NCBI RefSeq assembly: GCF_007859675.1
Contig: NZ_CP042305.1
Span: 186,001-250,000, forward strand
DNA length: 64,000 nucleotides
Direction of reading: 5' to 3'
Origin: Humibacter ginsenosidimutans
Lineage (GTDB): Bacteria > Actinomycetota > Actinomycetes > Actinomycetales > Microbacteriaceae
The notes below the pieces were generated by a model. It made no database searches. It was not told the DNA's origin and was given only the letters and a program-made list of their open reading frames with translations. Position numbers and translations under genes: made by a program. Shown in pieces: positions 48,009-58,720 of the stretch (position 1 is the stretch's first letter; each line of letters opens with the position of its first letter).

Positions 48009-49484
48009 ATGTCGAACACGCGGGCCGAGGCTGCCTACCTGCGCTCCCTCGCCGCGTTCCGCACTCCCACGCTCGACCTGCTGCACGGACGGTACGCGCC
48101 GTTCGTCGTCGCCGTGTTGTCCATCGTGTTCACGGTCGATCGGCCGACGGTTGCGGTGTCGGATGCCCATGCCGAGATCGCAGAGATCATCGACGAGCTG
48201 CGCGCGGCCGGCTACGACGAGGACGACCGTTCGCTGCCGTCGGGCAGCGCGCGCGAGATCTGCCGCTACTGGGTGCGGGTCGGCTGGCTCGTGCCGCAGA
48301 TCGACGGCGACGTCGAGGTGTACCGGCTCACCGCGCATGCGGTGGGCGCGCTGGAGATCACCGGCCGCACCGGCGGCGGACGCACGCGGGTGTCGAACTC
48401 GCGGGTGCGCACGTTGCTGGAAGCGGTAGAACGGCTCGCGGCCGACGCGGAGACCGATCCCGAGCTGAGATTGCAGCGGCTGGTCGAGGAGCGCGCGGCG
48501 CTGGACCGTGAGATCGCGAGACTGTCGACGAGTGGCGAATCCGCACCGGTCGACGACGAGGTGCTGCTCGAGGAGGCGGAGAACATCCTGCACCTCGCAC
48601 GAGAGCTTCCGGCGGACTTCGCCCGCGTCGCCGAGTCGATCAAGGCCATGCAGCGCGACGTCGTCGCGGACCTGCGGCGCGACGTGCGCCCCACGGGTGA
48701 GGTGCTGCGCGAGTATCTCGAACGCGGCCAGCACGTGATGCAGGCCACCGCGGAAGGCCGCGCGTTCGCCGGTGCCCTGCGGCTGATCGGTGATCCGGAG
48801 CGCATCGACGACCTCACCGACCAGCTGCACACCGTGCTCGCACAACCGTTCGCCCGGCTGATGGACGCACAGCAGCGCGGCGAGCTCGACGCCATCGGGC
48901 GTCGCGTGGAGCTGGGGGTGCAGGAGGTGCTGACGGCGCAGCGCAGGGCATCCCACGTCATCACCGGCCAGGTGCGCACCCACGACCCTGTGCGCGACAG
49001 ACAGGTCGACGAACTGCTGCGCGACGTGATGGCCGGTCTGCAGAGCTGGACGCAGAGCTCCTCGCCGGATGCCCCTGTCGACCCTGTGCGCAGCCTCCCG
49101 GCCGCCACCGTGGGCCACCTGCGGCAGTCGGTGAGCGACATCCGCCCGCCCGGCGCCCCTGCGCCGTTGACCGTGCCCGACGCCGACGCGGAGCTGCTCG
49201 ATGCCGACACCCGCGCCTGGGGCGGCCCTCGCTACGCCGAGTTGGAGGCCTACGTCTCCCAGCTCGGCGACGAGTTCGACCTGGCCACCGCGTTCGAGGG
49301 CGCGGACGACGACACGCGCCGGCCCGTGGACCTGCTCGGACTGCTCGAGATCGCGCACCGTAACGGCATGAGCGAGAGCGACACGGTCTCGACGGTGGAG
49401 ACACTGCGCCCCGACGGCACGACGCGCCGATTCGCGTTCGGCGCGGTCACGGTACGCGGCACGAAGGAGAACGACGATGACTGA
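48009..49484 (+). CDS. jetA: JetA/MksF kleisin (DUF3375) of an SMC-like complex
   Basis: 491 residues from ATG 48009, DUF3375 across most of its length. N-terminal winged-helix region ([21 protein letters not shown]), then helices with [24 protein letters not shown] in the middle and a C-terminal part [18 protein letters not shown]. In Wadjet/MksBEF systems this is the kleisin that bridges the ATPase heads. It overlaps jetB by 8 bases and starts the three-gene unit. Confidence 0.9.
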   Translation: MSNTRAEAAYLRSLAAFRTPTLDLLHGRYAPFVVAVLSIVFTVDRPTVAVSDAHAEIAEIIDELRAAGYDEDDRSLPSGSAREICRYWVRVGWLVPQIDGDVEVYRLTAHAVGALEITGRTGGGRTRVSNSRVRTLLEAVERLAADAETDPELRLQRLVEERAALDREIARLSTSGESAPVDDEVLLEEAENILHLARELPADFARVAESIKAMQRDVVADLRRDVRPTGEVLREYLERGQHVMQATAEGRAFAGALRLIGDPERIDDLTDQLHTVLAQPFARLMDAQQRGELDAIGRRVELGVQEVLTAQRRASHVITGQVRTHDPVRDRQVDELLRDVMAGLQSWTQSSSPDAPVDPVRSLPAATVGHLRQSVSDIRPPGAPAPLTVPDADAELLDADTRAWGGPRYAELEAYVSQLGDEFDLATAFEGADDDTRRPVDLLGLLEIAHRNGMSESDTVSTVETLRPDGTTRRFAFGAVTVRGTKENDDD

Positions 49485-50280
49485 GGCTGCGGCGATCGAC
49501 GAGGCTCTCGAAGAAGACGAGGCTCTCGAAGAAGACGTCGAGGTGGAGACGCTGAACGCCGAACCGTCCGACCGGCAGAGCGACCCCTTCATCGCGCCCG
49601 TCGCGATGGAAGACGACCTCGGCGAGCTGTTCCCCGGCGACCGCGGCGTGCTCGACCCCGAAGTGCGGCGCGTGCTCGTGCACGTGGTGCAGCGTCGCTT
49701 TCTGCTCGCCGAGCGCGGACGCGACGAGTGGAAGGTGCTGCTCGAGAATCAGCAGCTCATCGAGTCGCGACTGAACGATCTTTTCGTGCGTCTCGTGATC
49801 GACCACGATCGCGGCGTCGCCTACAAGCAGCAGGTGCGCAGCGACGATGTCGATGTGCCGATTCTGCTGCGCGACGCGCCTTACTCGCGTGCCGAGACGC
49901 TCGTGCTCGTGCACCTGCGCACGGTGTATCAACGGGAATCGGCCGCGGGCGAGACCTCGGCCCGTGTCGACATCGAGGACGTCGAGCAGACCGTGCTGAG
50001 CTACTTCGCCGACGCCGACGGCGACACCGCGCGCAGGCAGCGCATGATCCGCTCGGCGATGGCTCGCTTGGCCAAAGACGGCATCGTCGACGAGGAGACG
50101 GCGGGGCGCTTCCGCATCAGCGCGCTCGTGGAGATCGTGCTCAGCGCCCAGAAGCTGCGCGAGCTTCGCGACTGGCTGCGTGCGCAGCCCGCGGTCTCGC
50201 TCGACGAGTCCGCAGCGGATGAGACAGCACTCGACGAGGCAACACCGGAGGAGTCAACACTGGAAGAGGCAGTCCTGTGA
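49477..50280 (+). CDS. jetB: JetB/MksE KITE subunit (DUF4194)
   Basis: 267 residues. An acidic N-terminus precedes the DUF4194 domain (about 45-240) with [38 protein letters not shown] and [13 protein letters not shown]. The C-terminal tail is again acidic (DE/AT repeats). The N-terminal segment contains an exact 18-base tandem repeat. It overlaps jetC by 4 bases. Confidence 0.88.
   Translation: MTEAAAIDEALEEDEALEEDVEVETLNAEPSDRQSDPFIAPVAMEDDLGELFPGDRGVLDPEVRRVLVHVVQRRFLLAERGRDEWKVLLENQQLIESRLNDLFVRLVIDHDRGVAYKQQVRSDDVDVPILLRDAPYSRAETLVLVHLRTVYQRESAAGETSARVDIEDVEQTVLSYFADADGDTARRQRMIRSAMARLAKDGIVDEETAGRFRISALVEIVLSAQKLRELRDWLRAQPAVSLDESAADETALDEATPEESTLEEAVL
49501..49536 (+). repeat. 18-base in-frame tandem duplication in jetB
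   Basis: GAGGCTCTCGAAGAAGAC occurs twice, back to back (49501-49518 and 49519-49536), coding EALEED twice in the acidic N-terminal tail. Confidence 0.9.
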
Positions 50281-53200
50281 CCATGCTCGACACCCTGTTC
50301 GGGCTCATCCCGGCGGCGTCCCGCGGCCAGCAGTGGCTCGCCGAAGACCTTCAGCTCGTGAACTGGGGCGGCTACGACGGCGCGCACCGGGTGCGCTTCT
50401 CGCCGGGTGCGACGCTGTTGTGCGGCGGATCCGGGTCGGGCAAGTCCACGCTGATGGATGCCTACATCGCGCTCATGATGCCGCACACGACTCCCTTCAA
50501 CGGAGCCTCCAATGGCGGGGTGACCGGGCGTCCGCGCGGCGAAGACCAGCGCAACATCCTCTCCTACGCCCGCGGCAAGCTCGACGAGTCCCGCACCGAG
50601 GACGGCACGAAGATGCGCGTGTTGCGCGGTGACGGCGAGGACACGTGGACGGCGGTCGCGATGACGTGGCTCGACCACGACGGGTCGAGGTTCACTGCGG
50701 TGCGTGCCTGGTACATCCCGGCCGGCGCGCGAGTGCTCGAAGACACCGTGCGCGTGCGTGCGACCGCCGACGACACCTTCGACCTGGCGTCGCTCGAAGC
50801 CGCGGCACCGCAGCGGTTCACCGACACGTCGCTGCGGGCCGTGGGACTCGACCCGGTGGGCACCGACCGCGAGTTCTCGGCTCGACTCCACGCCGTGCTC
50901 GGAATCGGCGCGGCGGGGGCGGGGGCCAAGGCGATGAGCCTGCTCGCGCGCATCCAGGCCGGCCAGCAGATCACGACGGTCGACGACCTGTACAAGCGTC
51001 TGGTGCTCGAGGAGCCCGAGACGATGCTCACCGCCGACGCCGTCGTCGCGCACTTCGACGAACTGGAGAGCACAAGGCAACGGATGCTCACGGCCAGGCA
51101 GCAGGTGAACGCGCTGGAGCCCATTCGCGAGCTGCGCGCGAAGATCGCCGACGCCGCCGAACGTGCCCGCGTGGTCGACGAGATCGGCGGGTTCGGCGAT
51201 CCCGACTCGCTGGCGTCACTGTGGCGGGCGAACAGGCGCCTCGACCTGTTGCGCGAGGTGGAGACCGAGCTCGGCGCACGCAAGCACGAGGTCGACGTGG
51301 CTCTGCGTGAGAAGCGGGCGCTGGCGGATGCCGCGGAGTCGGAACGCGACGGCCTCGCCGACCTGCTGCGCCAGTCGGGCGGCGACCGGCTGGAGACCGC
51401 GCAGCGCGAACTTCGGCAGATCGAGACCAAGCTGACCGCCGTGCAGGAGAACCGCGCGCGACTCGACGACGACCTCGCCGCCGCGGACACCACGGTGTCG
51501 ACGCGCGACCAGTTCGAGGCCCTCGTGGCGCGGGCGCGGGCGGCGCTGGCGGACGGCGACACGAAGCGCGGCGCGCGAGCCGACTTCGCGACCGCCATGT
51601 CGGCGCAGAAGGCTGCGGCGGCCGAGGTCGCGAACCTCGAGAAGGAACGCGAACGAGTCGAGGGCGGACGGGGCAACGTGCCCTCGCACTTCGCCGACGC
51701 GCGCGATCTTCTGGCGCGTGCCGCGGGCATCCAGCCAGAGGAGCTGCCGTTCGTCGCCGAGCTCGTCGAGGTGCGCACCGAGTTCGAGCCCTGGCGCGAG
51801 GCGTTCAACCTCGCACTCGGCGGATTCGCGACGACGCTGCTCATCGATGTGGCCAGGATCGACGACTTCCGCGCTGCGATCGACAGCGTGCGCACCCCGG
51901 TGCGGCTGCGCTACGAAGGCGTGCACACGGGTCTGGATGCCTCGGGCTCCCTCGATACCCGCACCCTCCCCGGCCGACTCGACTACCTGCCGTCCCCGTT
52001 CGCCGGGTGGCTGCAGGAGCGGCTCGACAAGCGCTTCGGCTTCGTCTGCGTCGACTCGCCGGCCGAGCTCGCCCGGCACCGGGACGCCCTCACCATCACG
52101 GGTCAGCTGTCGCAGGGGAGCGCTGGAGCGCACGGCGGACACGGCCGCGACAACGTGCTCGGCTTCTCCAACGAGCACAGGCTGCGCGACCTCGACACCC
52201 GGTTGGCAGCGGCCCGCGCCCGGTTCGCGGATGCCGAGCAAGCGGCTTTTGCGGCGGAGACCCGGCTCGACGAGCTGGAGACCCGACGTGCCCTCTACAC
52301 GAAGGTCGTCGACCTCACCTGGGATCAGGTCGACCTCGACACCGTCACCGCTGAGCGGGACAGGTGGACGGCCGTGCACGACGAGGTCGTTGCCGGCAAT
52401 CCCGAGATCGCGCGCATCCAGGCGCAGATCGCCGAGGTCAAGGCGCGTTCCGCCGGCTTCCAGCGCGACATCGGCCGGCTGGAATCCGAACGCGAGAGCG
52501 TCGAGAACCAGTGGGCGGGGGTCACCGACGACGTCGATGCGAGCCAGGGCGTGGTGGACGAGGCCGAGGAGCAGGAACGCGGGCTCGCCGACGACCAGCT
52601 GGCGTACCTCGACGCTCGGTTCACGCTGGGGGAGAAGGCGGCGGCGGGGCGGGCATCCACGGTGCTCGCGCGCTTCGACGCTGCGCTGGCGGATGCAGGC
52701 CATCGCCTCGACGAGGACCGTCGCGTCGCGCTGCAGGCCCACCTCGAACACCGCGAGTCGTTGCGCCGCATCATGACCGGCTTCCTCGACCGTTGGCCGA
52801 ACCCCAACCTGCTGCCCGACCCGGATGTATCGTTCACCGACTTCGAGCGCATTCTCGAGGCGCTGGAGACGAGCGGTCTGCACGAGCTCGAGTCCGAGTG
52901 GCGGGACAGCCTGCTGGGGCTCTCGGGCAACGATCTCACCAACCTGGACTCGACGCTCAGCAGGTCGTTGCGCGAGATCCGTGAGCGCATCGAGCCGATC
53001 AACAGCATCATGCAGGACCTGCCGTTCTACGACGACGACCACCGGCTGCAGATCACCACACGGGAGAACCAGTCGGAGGCGCGCAAGCGCTTCCGTCGTG
53101 ACCTGCGCGAGGTGCGTGCGCTGATCGAGGCGGCGTCCACCGACGACGACCGCGAGCAGGCGTACCGCCGCATGACCAGGCTGATCGCGAGGATGCGCCG

Positions 53201-53636
53201 CTCGGCGCCCGACTTCGGCGACCTCATCGACGTGCGCAACCACGTGCGCGTCAGCGCCGAGCGGGTCGACGCGGCGACGCGTACGCACGTGGCGTTGTAC
53301 GACCACATCGGCGAGAAGTCGGGCGGCGAGTCGCAGGAGCTGATCGCGTTCATCGTGGGCGCAGCGCTGCGGTACCAGCTCGGGGACGCCGGCGCAGAGC
53401 GGCCGCGCTACGCGCCGGTCTTCATGGACGAGGCGCTCATCAAGGCCGACGCGCACTTCACCAAGCGCGCGATCGGCGCGTGGCGCGGCCTCGGATTCCA
53501 GCTCGTCATCGGCGCGCCGAACGACAAGTACAGCGCCATCGAGCCGCACGTCGACGTCGAGTACGACATTCTCAAGGACACGAAGGGGCGCTCCTGGGCG
53601 AAGCCCAAGGTGGGGCTGCAAGACGACGCCGCGTGA
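50277..53636 (+). CDS. jetC: JetC/MksB SMC-like ATPase
   Basis: 1119 residues. Walker [10 protein letters not shown] near residue 50, long coiled coils on both sides of a central hinge, the signature KSGGESQEL near 1013 and Walker [12 protein letters not shown] near 1048, followed by [18 protein letters not shown]. It is the motor of a Wadjet/MksBEF-type condensin. Wadjet extrudes plasmid DNA loops and JetD cuts it; here no jetD follows. After its stop the next genes are on the opposite strand and unrelated. Confidence 0.92.
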   Translation: MTMLDTLFGLIPAASRGQQWLAEDLQLVNWGGYDGAHRVRFSPGATLLCGGSGSGKSTLMDAYIALMMPHTTPFNGASNGGVTGRPRGEDQRNILSYARGKLDESRTEDGTKMRVLRGDGEDTWTAVAMTWLDHDGSRFTAVRAWYIPAGARVLEDTVRVRATADDTFDLASLEAAAPQRFTDTSLRAVGLDPVGTDREFSARLHAVLGIGAAGAGAKAMSLLARIQAGQQITTVDDLYKRLVLEEPETMLTADAVVAHFDELESTRQRMLTARQQVNALEPIRELRAKIADAAERARVVDEIGGFGDPDSLASLWRANRRLDLLREVETELGARKHEVDVALREKRALADAAESERDGLADLLRQSGGDRLETAQRELRQIETKLTAVQENRARLDDDLAAADTTVSTRDQFEALVARARAALADGDTKRGARADFATAMSAQKAAAAEVANLEKERERVEGGRGNVPSHFADARDLLARAAGIQPEELPFVAELVEVRTEFEPWREAFNLALGGFATTLLIDVARIDDFRAAIDSVRTPVRLRYEGVHTGLDASGSLDTRTLPGRLDYLPSPFAGWLQERLDKRFGFVCVDSPAELARHRDALTITGQLSQGSAGAHGGHGRDNVLGFSNEHRLRDLDTRLAAARARFADAEQAAFAAETRLDELETRRALYTKVVDLTWDQVDLDTVTAERDRWTAVHDEVVAGNPEIARIQAQIAEVKARSAGFQRDIGRLESERESVENQWAGVTDDVDASQGVVDEAEEQERGLADDQLAYLDARFTLGEKAAAGRASTVLARFDAALADAGHRLDEDRRVALQAHLEHRESLRRIMTGFLDRWPNPNLLPDPDVSFTDFERILEALETSGLHELESEWRDSLLGLSGNDLTNLDSTLSRSLREIRERIEPINSIMQDLPFYDDDHRLQITTRENQSEARKRFRRDLREVRALIEAASTDDDREQAYRRMTRLIARMRRSAPDFGDLIDVRNHVRVSAERVDAATRTHVALYDHIGEKSGGESQELIAFIVGAALRYQLGDAGAERPRYAPVFMDEALIKADAHFTKRAIGAWRGLGFQLVIGAPNDKYSAIEPHVDVEYDILKDTKGRSWAKPKVGLQDDAA

Positions 53637-53684
53637 GAGTTCGCCCGAGCACGCCGCCGATGGCGGCCGCGCGCGGGCGTCAGC

Positions 53685-54140
53685 TCAGCTCGCCCGCGCA
53701 GCGAACGTGAGGTCGTCGACCTGCTGATACTCGTGGTACTGGAGGGCGCCGAGCGTGAGTGCGCCGTCCGACGTGAGGCGCACCTCGGTTCCCGCCCAGA
53801 CTCCCGGCTGCGTCTCCGTGGCCTTCATGGTCGCGATCGTCCAACGCTCCAGCGGCAGGTCGGGCAGCTCGACGTCGAACGACAGCGCGGGCGCAGGGGA
53901 CAGGGCGATCCAGGGCGACGACAGCGAGGCATCCATCAGTCCGTGGTGACCGAACCAGTGCACCCGTCCGCCGTAGCGCAGGATGCCGTCGGCGCCGACC
54001 TCGACGAACGGGAACCGGAAGGTTCCTTCCGCACTGAGCTCGGCATCCTCCGACACCTCGATCGTGCCGTCGTCGAGCATGCGCACGTACCTCATGAGGC
54101 TCTGCTTGACGCCCCAGTCGAGCGCGTGCGAGGCGGTCAT
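53685..54140 (-). CDS. HtaA-domain protein
   Basis: 151 residues from ATG 54140, a single HtaA domain: ALDWGVKQSLMRYVR, then a GTFRFPFVEVG strand and GRVHWFGHHGLMDASLSSPWI. In Corynebacterium HtaA domains bind heme via Tyr and His; both residue types are present here (YVR and VHWFGHHG), but this copy has no signal peptide or anchor, so it is cytoplasmic. It is coupled to the PadR gene by an ATGA overlap and lies beside a P450 cluster. Heme binding here is inference. Confidence 0.8.
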   Translation of the reverse strand: MTASHALDWGVKQSLMRYVRMLDDGTIEVSEDAELSAEGTFRFPFVEVGADGILRYGGRVHWFGHHGLMDASLSSPWIALSPAPALSFDVELPDLPLERWTIATMKATETQPGVWAGTEVRLTSDGALTLGALQYHEYQQVDDLTFAARAS

Positions 54141-54751
54141 GAGTCGGAGTGGTCGGCCGGCGCCTCGGAGAACGCCTTGAGCGCATCGAGGCGCTCGAGC
54201 GACTCCGTCGCCCACGCGATCTCGAGCTCCGCCCGCTGCACGTCGCCGCTGTAGGCGAGGTCGCGGAGGAGCAGGGTCACCACCTGCTCGGCGCCCTCCT
54301 TGGACTGGATGCGTTGCAGAACGCGCGGGTTCTCGCCGGTGAGCACGCGCTCGCGCATCTCGATGACGCGTTCGCGGCGCTGGGTGAAGTGCTCGCGGTG
54401 GGCCTCGAGGTGGCTGCGGATCGCCTCGATGCCGTTGTTGTCCGAGAACAGCAGCTGGAGGCGTTCGGGATCGCGGTTCGGCCGGTATTGCGGCTTGTCG
54501 GCGGTCCAGCCACGCAGATCCTCCGCGCCTGCGTCGGTGAGCGAGTAGACCCGCTTCTCGAGCCGTTCCCCGACCGTCGTCGCGGTGCCGGAGATGAGGC
54601 CGGCCGTCTCGAGTCGCCGCAATTCGGGATAGATCTGGCTGTGCGAGGCAGCCCAGAACCAGCCGAGACCGCCGTCGAGCTGCTGGACCAGGTCGTAGCC
54701 GGATCCGGTGCCCGAACTCAAATAGCCCAAGATCGCGTATTTCAGGGACAT
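54137..54751 (-). CDS. PadR family regulator of the P450/monooxygenase cluster
   Basis: 204 residues. PadR winged helix: LKYAILGYLSSGTGSGYDLVQQL and SHSQIYPELRRLETAGLISG, and a long C-terminal helical ligand/dimer domain (HLEAHREHFTQRRERVIEMRERVL). An ACATGT-N5-TTGACAT element lies 24-45 bases upstream, and close copies lie in front of the FAH/monooxygenase divergon and the P450 gene, so it is the likely regulator of the cluster. Confidence 0.88.
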   Translation of the reverse strand: MSLKYAILGYLSSGTGSGYDLVQQLDGGLGWFWAASHSQIYPELRRLETAGLISGTATTVGERLEKRVYSLTDAGAEDLRGWTADKPQYRPNRDPERLQLLFSDNNGIEAIRSHLEAHREHFTQRRERVIEMRERVLTGENPRVLQRIQSKEGAEQVVTLLLRDLAYSGDVQRAELEIAWATESLERLDALKAFSEAPADHSDS

Positions 54752-54774
54752 GGCGTCACGCTATCAGTAGAGCA

Positions 54775-54796
54775 GACATGTACACGTTGACATGTC
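54775..54796. promoter_or_regulatory. Cluster operator A upstream of padR-htaA
   Basis: Contains ACATGT-ACACG-TTGACAT followed by GTC. The same arrangement (GACATGT-N5-TTGACAT) recurs at 56227 and, slightly changed, at 60105. It lies just outside the PadR start, consistent with autoregulation. Confidence 0.65.
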
Positions 54797-54827
54797 GGGG
54801 AGTGTCGAAGGTCGCCGTGCGTCGGCG

Positions 54828-55286
54828 TCATGCGATCGGGTCGGTGTCGATCAGCACGAAGAGCACTTTGCAGGGCTTGCCCGACTCGTTGCGCCAGCCG
54901 TGATTGGTTCCCCGCTGCACCAGCACGTCTCCGGCGGAGAGCACGCGCTCCTCGTCGTCGAGCACGGCGACGATGGTTCCGTCGATGATGTAGCAGTAGT
55001 CGAGCGACGGAGTTCGGTGCATGTGGATCTGCTCGCCCGGCTCGCGCGGCGCAAAGTCGACGATTCGGAACACCGAGCCGCCTGCGGGCGGCGGGAACTG
55101 CGTCTCGCCGAGAATCGAGTCGACGAAGTCCGCAGCGTTCTCTGCTCGGTCTGCCGCCTTCCAGAGCTCGTACACGGGTCCGCCGTCCGGCGCCTCCCAG
55201 ACGTTCGGCGTCGGACCATCGGCGACGAAGACCGCGGTTCCGTTCTCGTCGTGCCCGGTGACCAGGCGTCGTTGCTCAGCGGTCAT
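54828..55286 (-). CDS. Cupin-domain protein
   Basis: 152 residues from ATG 55286 with GAGGAG upstream. A single cupin barrel: metal-type motif QIHMHRTPSLDYCYII (H-x-H ... D), later GTNHGWRNESGKPC. The family often accompanies aromatic catabolism genes, but enzyme activity is not established; it may be a dioxygenase or isomerase. It overlaps the FAH gene by 4 bases and shares its unit. Confidence 0.82.
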   Translation of the reverse strand: MTAEQRRLVTGHDENGTAVFVADGPTPNVWEAPDGGPVYELWKAADRAENAADFVDSILGETQFPPPAGGSVFRIVDFAPREPGEQIHMHRTPSLDYCYIIDGTIVAVLDDEERVLSAGDVLVQRGTNHGWRNESGKPCKVLFVLIDTDPIA

Positions 55287-56197
55287 GACAGGTTCTCCTC
55301 GGTGATCGTGGGGTGGTAGGCCCGGAATCCGCCGGAGGCGGGCGCCGGAGCGGCTTCGACGGGGTTGCTCAGGGTTCCGATCCCGTCGATCTCGACCTCG
55401 ACGACATCGCCGTCCATCATGAAGACGGGCGGAGTGCGTCGGAGCCCCACGCCGCCGGAGGTGCCGGTGACGATGACGTCGCCGACCTCGAGCGTCGAGA
55501 CCGTCGAGACGTAGTGGATCAGGTACTCGATGGGGAACAGGAGCTGGTCGACGGTCGTGTCCTGCATGACCTCGCCGTTGAGGCGGGTGGTGATGCGGTG
55601 CGACGTCGGGTCGCCGAACTCGTCGGGGGTGACGAGCCATGGACCGAAGCCGCCGGTCGCGTCGAAGTTCTTGCCCATCGTGATCTGGGTCGTGTGGCGC
55701 TGCCAGTCGCGTACCGAGCCGTCGTTGTAGCACGCGTAGCCGGCCACGTGGCCGAGAGCCTCGTCCATCGGGATGTCGCGACCGCGCGTTCCGATCACCA
55801 CGGCGAGCTCGCCCTCGTAGTCGAGCTGCGACGAGACGTCGGGGAGCCGCATCGGCTCCCCGTGCCCGAGCTGGCTGTTCGCGACCCGCAGGAAGAACAG
55901 CGGATAGTCGGGCACCGGGCGCCCCGCACCTTCCCGCACGTGGCTGAGGTACGTCAGCGCGGCGCACCAGATGCCCTGTGGATTCGGCACCACCGGGAGG
56001 TAGCGGACGGCATCGAGCGGAATCACGGCCGAGGCGTCGGCAGCGTCAGCGTTGAACTCCTTGCCGGGGAGCCACTCCAGCGCGGCGCGCATCGAGGTCG
56101 GCGCATTCTCGGCGAGCGCGCCGAGTGGAACGATGCCGTCGGCCCGAACGATGCCGACGTCATCGACACCGTCGTGCTGGAAAGAAGCGATCTTCAT
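55283..56197 (-). CDS. Fumarylacetoacetate hydrolase family protein
   Basis: 304 residues from ATG 56197. The C-terminal FAH fold has the metal-binding DYEGELAVVIG near residue 122 (E-x-E), GYACYNDGSVRDWQRHTTQ and IVTGTSGGVGLRR. The family cleaves C-C bonds or isomerises products of ring cleavage. With the divergent flavin monooxygenases it probably forms a catabolic route. Operator B lies 30 bases upstream. Confidence 0.9.
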   Translation of the reverse strand: MKIASFQHDGVDDVGIVRADGIVPLGALAENAPTSMRAALEWLPGKEFNADAADASAVIPLDAVRYLPVVPNPQGIWCAALTYLSHVREGAGRPVPDYPLFFLRVANSQLGHGEPMRLPDVSSQLDYEGELAVVIGTRGRDIPMDEALGHVAGYACYNDGSVRDWQRHTTQITMGKNFDATGGFGPWLVTPDEFGDPTSHRITTRLNGEVMQDTTVDQLLFPIEYLIHYVSTVSTLEVGDVIVTGTSGGVGLRRTPPVFMMDGDVVEVEIDGIGTLSNPVEAAPAPASGGFRAYHPTITEENLS

Positions 56198-56226
56198 TGA
56201 GCCTCCTAGGGCGACACGTTCATAAC

Positions 56227-56247
56227 GACATGTCAATCTTGACATAG
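56227..56247. promoter_or_regulatory. Cluster operator B in the FAH/monooxygenase divergon
   Basis: GACATGT-CAATC-TTGACATAG; it contains the inverted repeat TGTCAA-TC-TTGACA. It matches operator A at the outer 13 positions and lies between the divergent FAH and flavin monooxygenase genes. Confidence 0.7.
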
Positions 56248-56348
56248 ATCGCGGCGACTCCGATACTGATCGTGACGGGACGTTCTCGCGGACTCGATGA
56301 CGAGCACCTCGAGCACCGACTCCGTACACACTCGACGAGGGAGACGAA

Positions 56349-57602
56349 GTGGTCACCACCAAACCCGGACGCGTCGGCATCATCGGCAGCGGGCCCGCCG
56401 GCATGGCTGCGGCGATGTCGGTGCTCCAGGCCGGACATCAGCCGACGGTCTTCGAGCGGTATCCGGCGACGGAGCCTCGGGGCAACATCCTCAACCTGTG
56501 GCCGCCGCCCATCGAGGCGCTCGAGCTGCTCGGCGTCGATGTCGAGGACATCGGTGCTCCGTGCCAGACGATCTTCCGCAACAACAAGGGCCGCACGCGT
56601 GCGACCATCCACATCTCCGACGAGCTGCAGCAGAAGTACGGCGGCGACTTCATCGGCCTGCTCCGTCCGGATCTCTACAAGCGCATGTACGACTCGGTCC
56701 CCGAGGGAATCATCGAGCCGAACCTGGCCGTGCAGAGCTTCACGCAGAACGACGACGGCGTGCAGGTCGTGCTGTCCGACGGCACGACACGCGACTTCGA
56801 CGTGCTCGTCGGGGCCGACGGCATCCACTCCGTCGTGCGCAAGACGCTCTGGGGCGACCAGCCGATTCGCGAACACAACCTGCACATCTTCGGCGGCTAC
56901 ACGATGAAGCCGTTCCCCGACGTGCAGCGAGGCCAGGTCGTGATCTCGTGGTCGAAGGACAAGCAGGGCAGCTACACGTCCATTCGCAGTCACGGTGACA
57001 GCGGCTTCGAATGGTGGACGATCGAGGCGCACCCGAAGAACACCGAGTTCACCGGCGACTTCCACGCGACCGCAACGCGCATCGCCTCCGAGTTCCCCTC
57101 TCCTCTGCCGGAGCTGGTGGCCGCGACAGACCCGAAGGACATGCACCGCTGGGTGCTGCGCGACCGCAAGGCACTGGAGAAGTGGTCGAGCGGCCGCGCC
57201 GTCATCATCGGTGACGCGGCGCACGCGACATCGCCGTACGCGGGATACGGGGCGGGCATGGCGATCGAAGACGGATACTTTTTCGGGCGCGCGCTCGCCG
57301 GCGTCGACCTGTCGAACCTCGCCGAGGTGCGGTCGGCGCTCGAGGGCTTCGAGGGCCCGCGCATCACGCACACGGCGAGTCTCGCCCAGCGCGCCTACAT
57401 GCTCAGCCAGGTGATGCATCACGCACCGAAGCCGTTGCGTCCGCTGCGCGACCTCGTCATGGATCACACCGGTCTGCTGCAGAAGGTGGCCGCGGACGGA
57501 ACGCCGGGGGAGATCATGGCCCAGGTCGACATCATCCGCGACACCGAGAAGCGGTTCCAGGCCCGGATGAGCTCGGCATCGAACGACGAGAAGGTCGCCT
57601 GA
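56349..57602 (+). CDS. FAD-dependent monooxygenase 1
   Basis: 417 residues from GTG 56349 with GAGGGAG upstream. Group A flavin hydroxylase: GxGxxG in IIGSGPAGMAAAM near residue 13, the DG motif LVGADGIHSVVRK near 156 and the GD motif IIGDAAHATSPYAGYG near 287. Such enzymes hydroxylate aromatic rings with NAD(P)H and O2. The substrate is not known. It ends 2 bases before the second monooxygenase. Confidence 0.9.
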   Translation: MVTTKPGRVGIIGSGPAGMAAAMSVLQAGHQPTVFERYPATEPRGNILNLWPPPIEALELLGVDVEDIGAPCQTIFRNNKGRTRATIHISDELQQKYGGDFIGLLRPDLYKRMYDSVPEGIIEPNLAVQSFTQNDDGVQVVLSDGTTRDFDVLVGADGIHSVVRKTLWGDQPIREHNLHIFGGYTMKPFPDVQRGQVVISWSKDKQGSYTSIRSHGDSGFEWWTIEAHPKNTEFTGDFHATATRIASEFPSPLPELVAATDPKDMHRWVLRDRKALEKWSSGRAVIIGDAAHATSPYAGYGAGMAIEDGYFFGRALAGVDLSNLAEVRSALEGFEGPRITHTASLAQRAYMLSQVMHHAPKPLRPLRDLVMDHTGLLQKVAADGTPGEIMAQVDIIRDTEKRFQARMSSASNDEKVA

Positions 57603-57604
57603 GC

Positions 57605-58720
57605 ATGGCCGCATTGAACATCGCCGTCGTCGGCGGAGGCATCGCGGGTCTGACCGCGGCCACGGCTCTGAGCCGGCAGGGGCACAGAGTCGAGGTGCTC
57701 GAACGGCAGAGCGAGTGGCCGGCGGTCGGATGGGGTCTCACCCTCACCGGTCCCGCGCTGCGCGCCCTGCGATCGATCGGGCTGGATCAGGCGTGCATCG
57801 CCGTCGGCTACCCGATCGACTCGATCAACAACTGCGACGTGCGCGGAGTCACCTTCCATACGGTGGAGCCGCCGTCTCTGCTGGGACCGGGCGAGCCGGT
57901 GATGGTCGGCATCGGCCGGCCGGCACTGTCTCGCGTTCTGCGTGAGGCGGCACAGAACGCGGGTGCCACGCTGACGCTCGGCGCGAAGGTCGTGTCGATC
58001 GACGACGAGGGCGACAGTGCGACTCTCGTGCTCGACGACGGAACGCGCAAGACCGTCGATCTGGTCGTCGCCGGCGACGGCGTGCACTCCGCGGCGCGCA
58101 CCGCGATCGGCATCGACGAGGAGCCCCGTTTTCTCGGCCAGGCGGTCTGGCGCACCACGGTGCAGCGGCCCTCGTCGATCGACCGGCTCACGACGTTTAA
58201 CGGCCAGGAGCACTCGTCGGGCATCATCCCGATCTCCGAGCACGACGCCTACGTGTTCACGACGCAGATCGTCGACGATCGTTCGGCAGACGCCGATGTC
58301 GACCTGGCCGCTGACCTGCGGGAGCTGCTGTCACCTCTCGAAGGGGAGATGGCCGCGCTTCGTGACGGCATCGTCGACTCCGAGCGCGTCGTGCGACGTC
58401 CGGTCATGGCGATCATCGTCGAGGAGCCCTGGTACCGCGGCCGAACGGTGCTCATCGGCGACGCCGCACACACCTGTGCCCCCGGAATGGTCAGCGGGGC
58501 GGCGTTGGCGATCGAGGATGCCGTGACTCTCGCCGATGAGCTCGGCGCGCGCGAGTCCGTGGCCGGCGCGCTCGACGCGTTCTTCCGTCGCCGGCTCGAT
58601 CGGGCCCGTCTCGTCGTCGAGGCGTCGGAAGAGATGACGAAGGCCGAGTTCGAGCATCGCTACGCCGAAGAGCACGAGATTCAAGACCGCGCCTTCGCCG
58701 CCCTGGCGGCTCCGGCATGA
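57605..58720 (+). CDS. FAD-dependent monooxygenase 2
   Basis: 371 residues. GGGIAGLTAATAL at the N-terminus, DG motif VAGDGVHSAARTA near 158 and GD motif LIGDAAHTCAPGMVSGAALAI near 285. It is shorter than the first and not a recent duplicate. Its stop overlaps the ferredoxin start (ATGA), so it may be made together with the P450 redox chain. Confidence 0.9.
   Translation: MAALNIAVVGGGIAGLTAATALSRQGHRVEVLERQSEWPAVGWGLTLTGPALRALRSIGLDQACIAVGYPIDSINNCDVRGVTFHTVEPPSLLGPGEPVMVGIGRPALSRVLREAAQNAGATLTLGAKVVSIDDEGDSATLVLDDGTRKTVDLVVAGDGVHSAARTAIGIDEEPRFLGQAVWRTTVQRPSSIDRLTTFNGQEHSSGIIPISEHDAYVFTTQIVDDRSADADVDLAADLRELLSPLEGEMAALRDGIVDSERVVRRPVMAIIVEEPWYRGRTVLIGDAAHTCAPGMVSGAALAIEDAVTLADELGARESVAGALDAFFRRRLDRARLVVEASEEMTKAEFEHRYAEEHEIQDRAFAALAAPA

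Noticed and set aside
51216-53621. A very long open frame antisense to jetC
   Set aside because: It mirrors the codon periodicity of the GC-rich jetC gene, has no recognisable domain or ribosome-binding site, and jetC itself is unmistakable.
53637-53684. Possible start of jetD after jetC
   Set aside because: The 48 bases before the convergent HtaA gene hold no gene, and no frame in the window shows DUF3322/DUF2220 or Toprim-like features.
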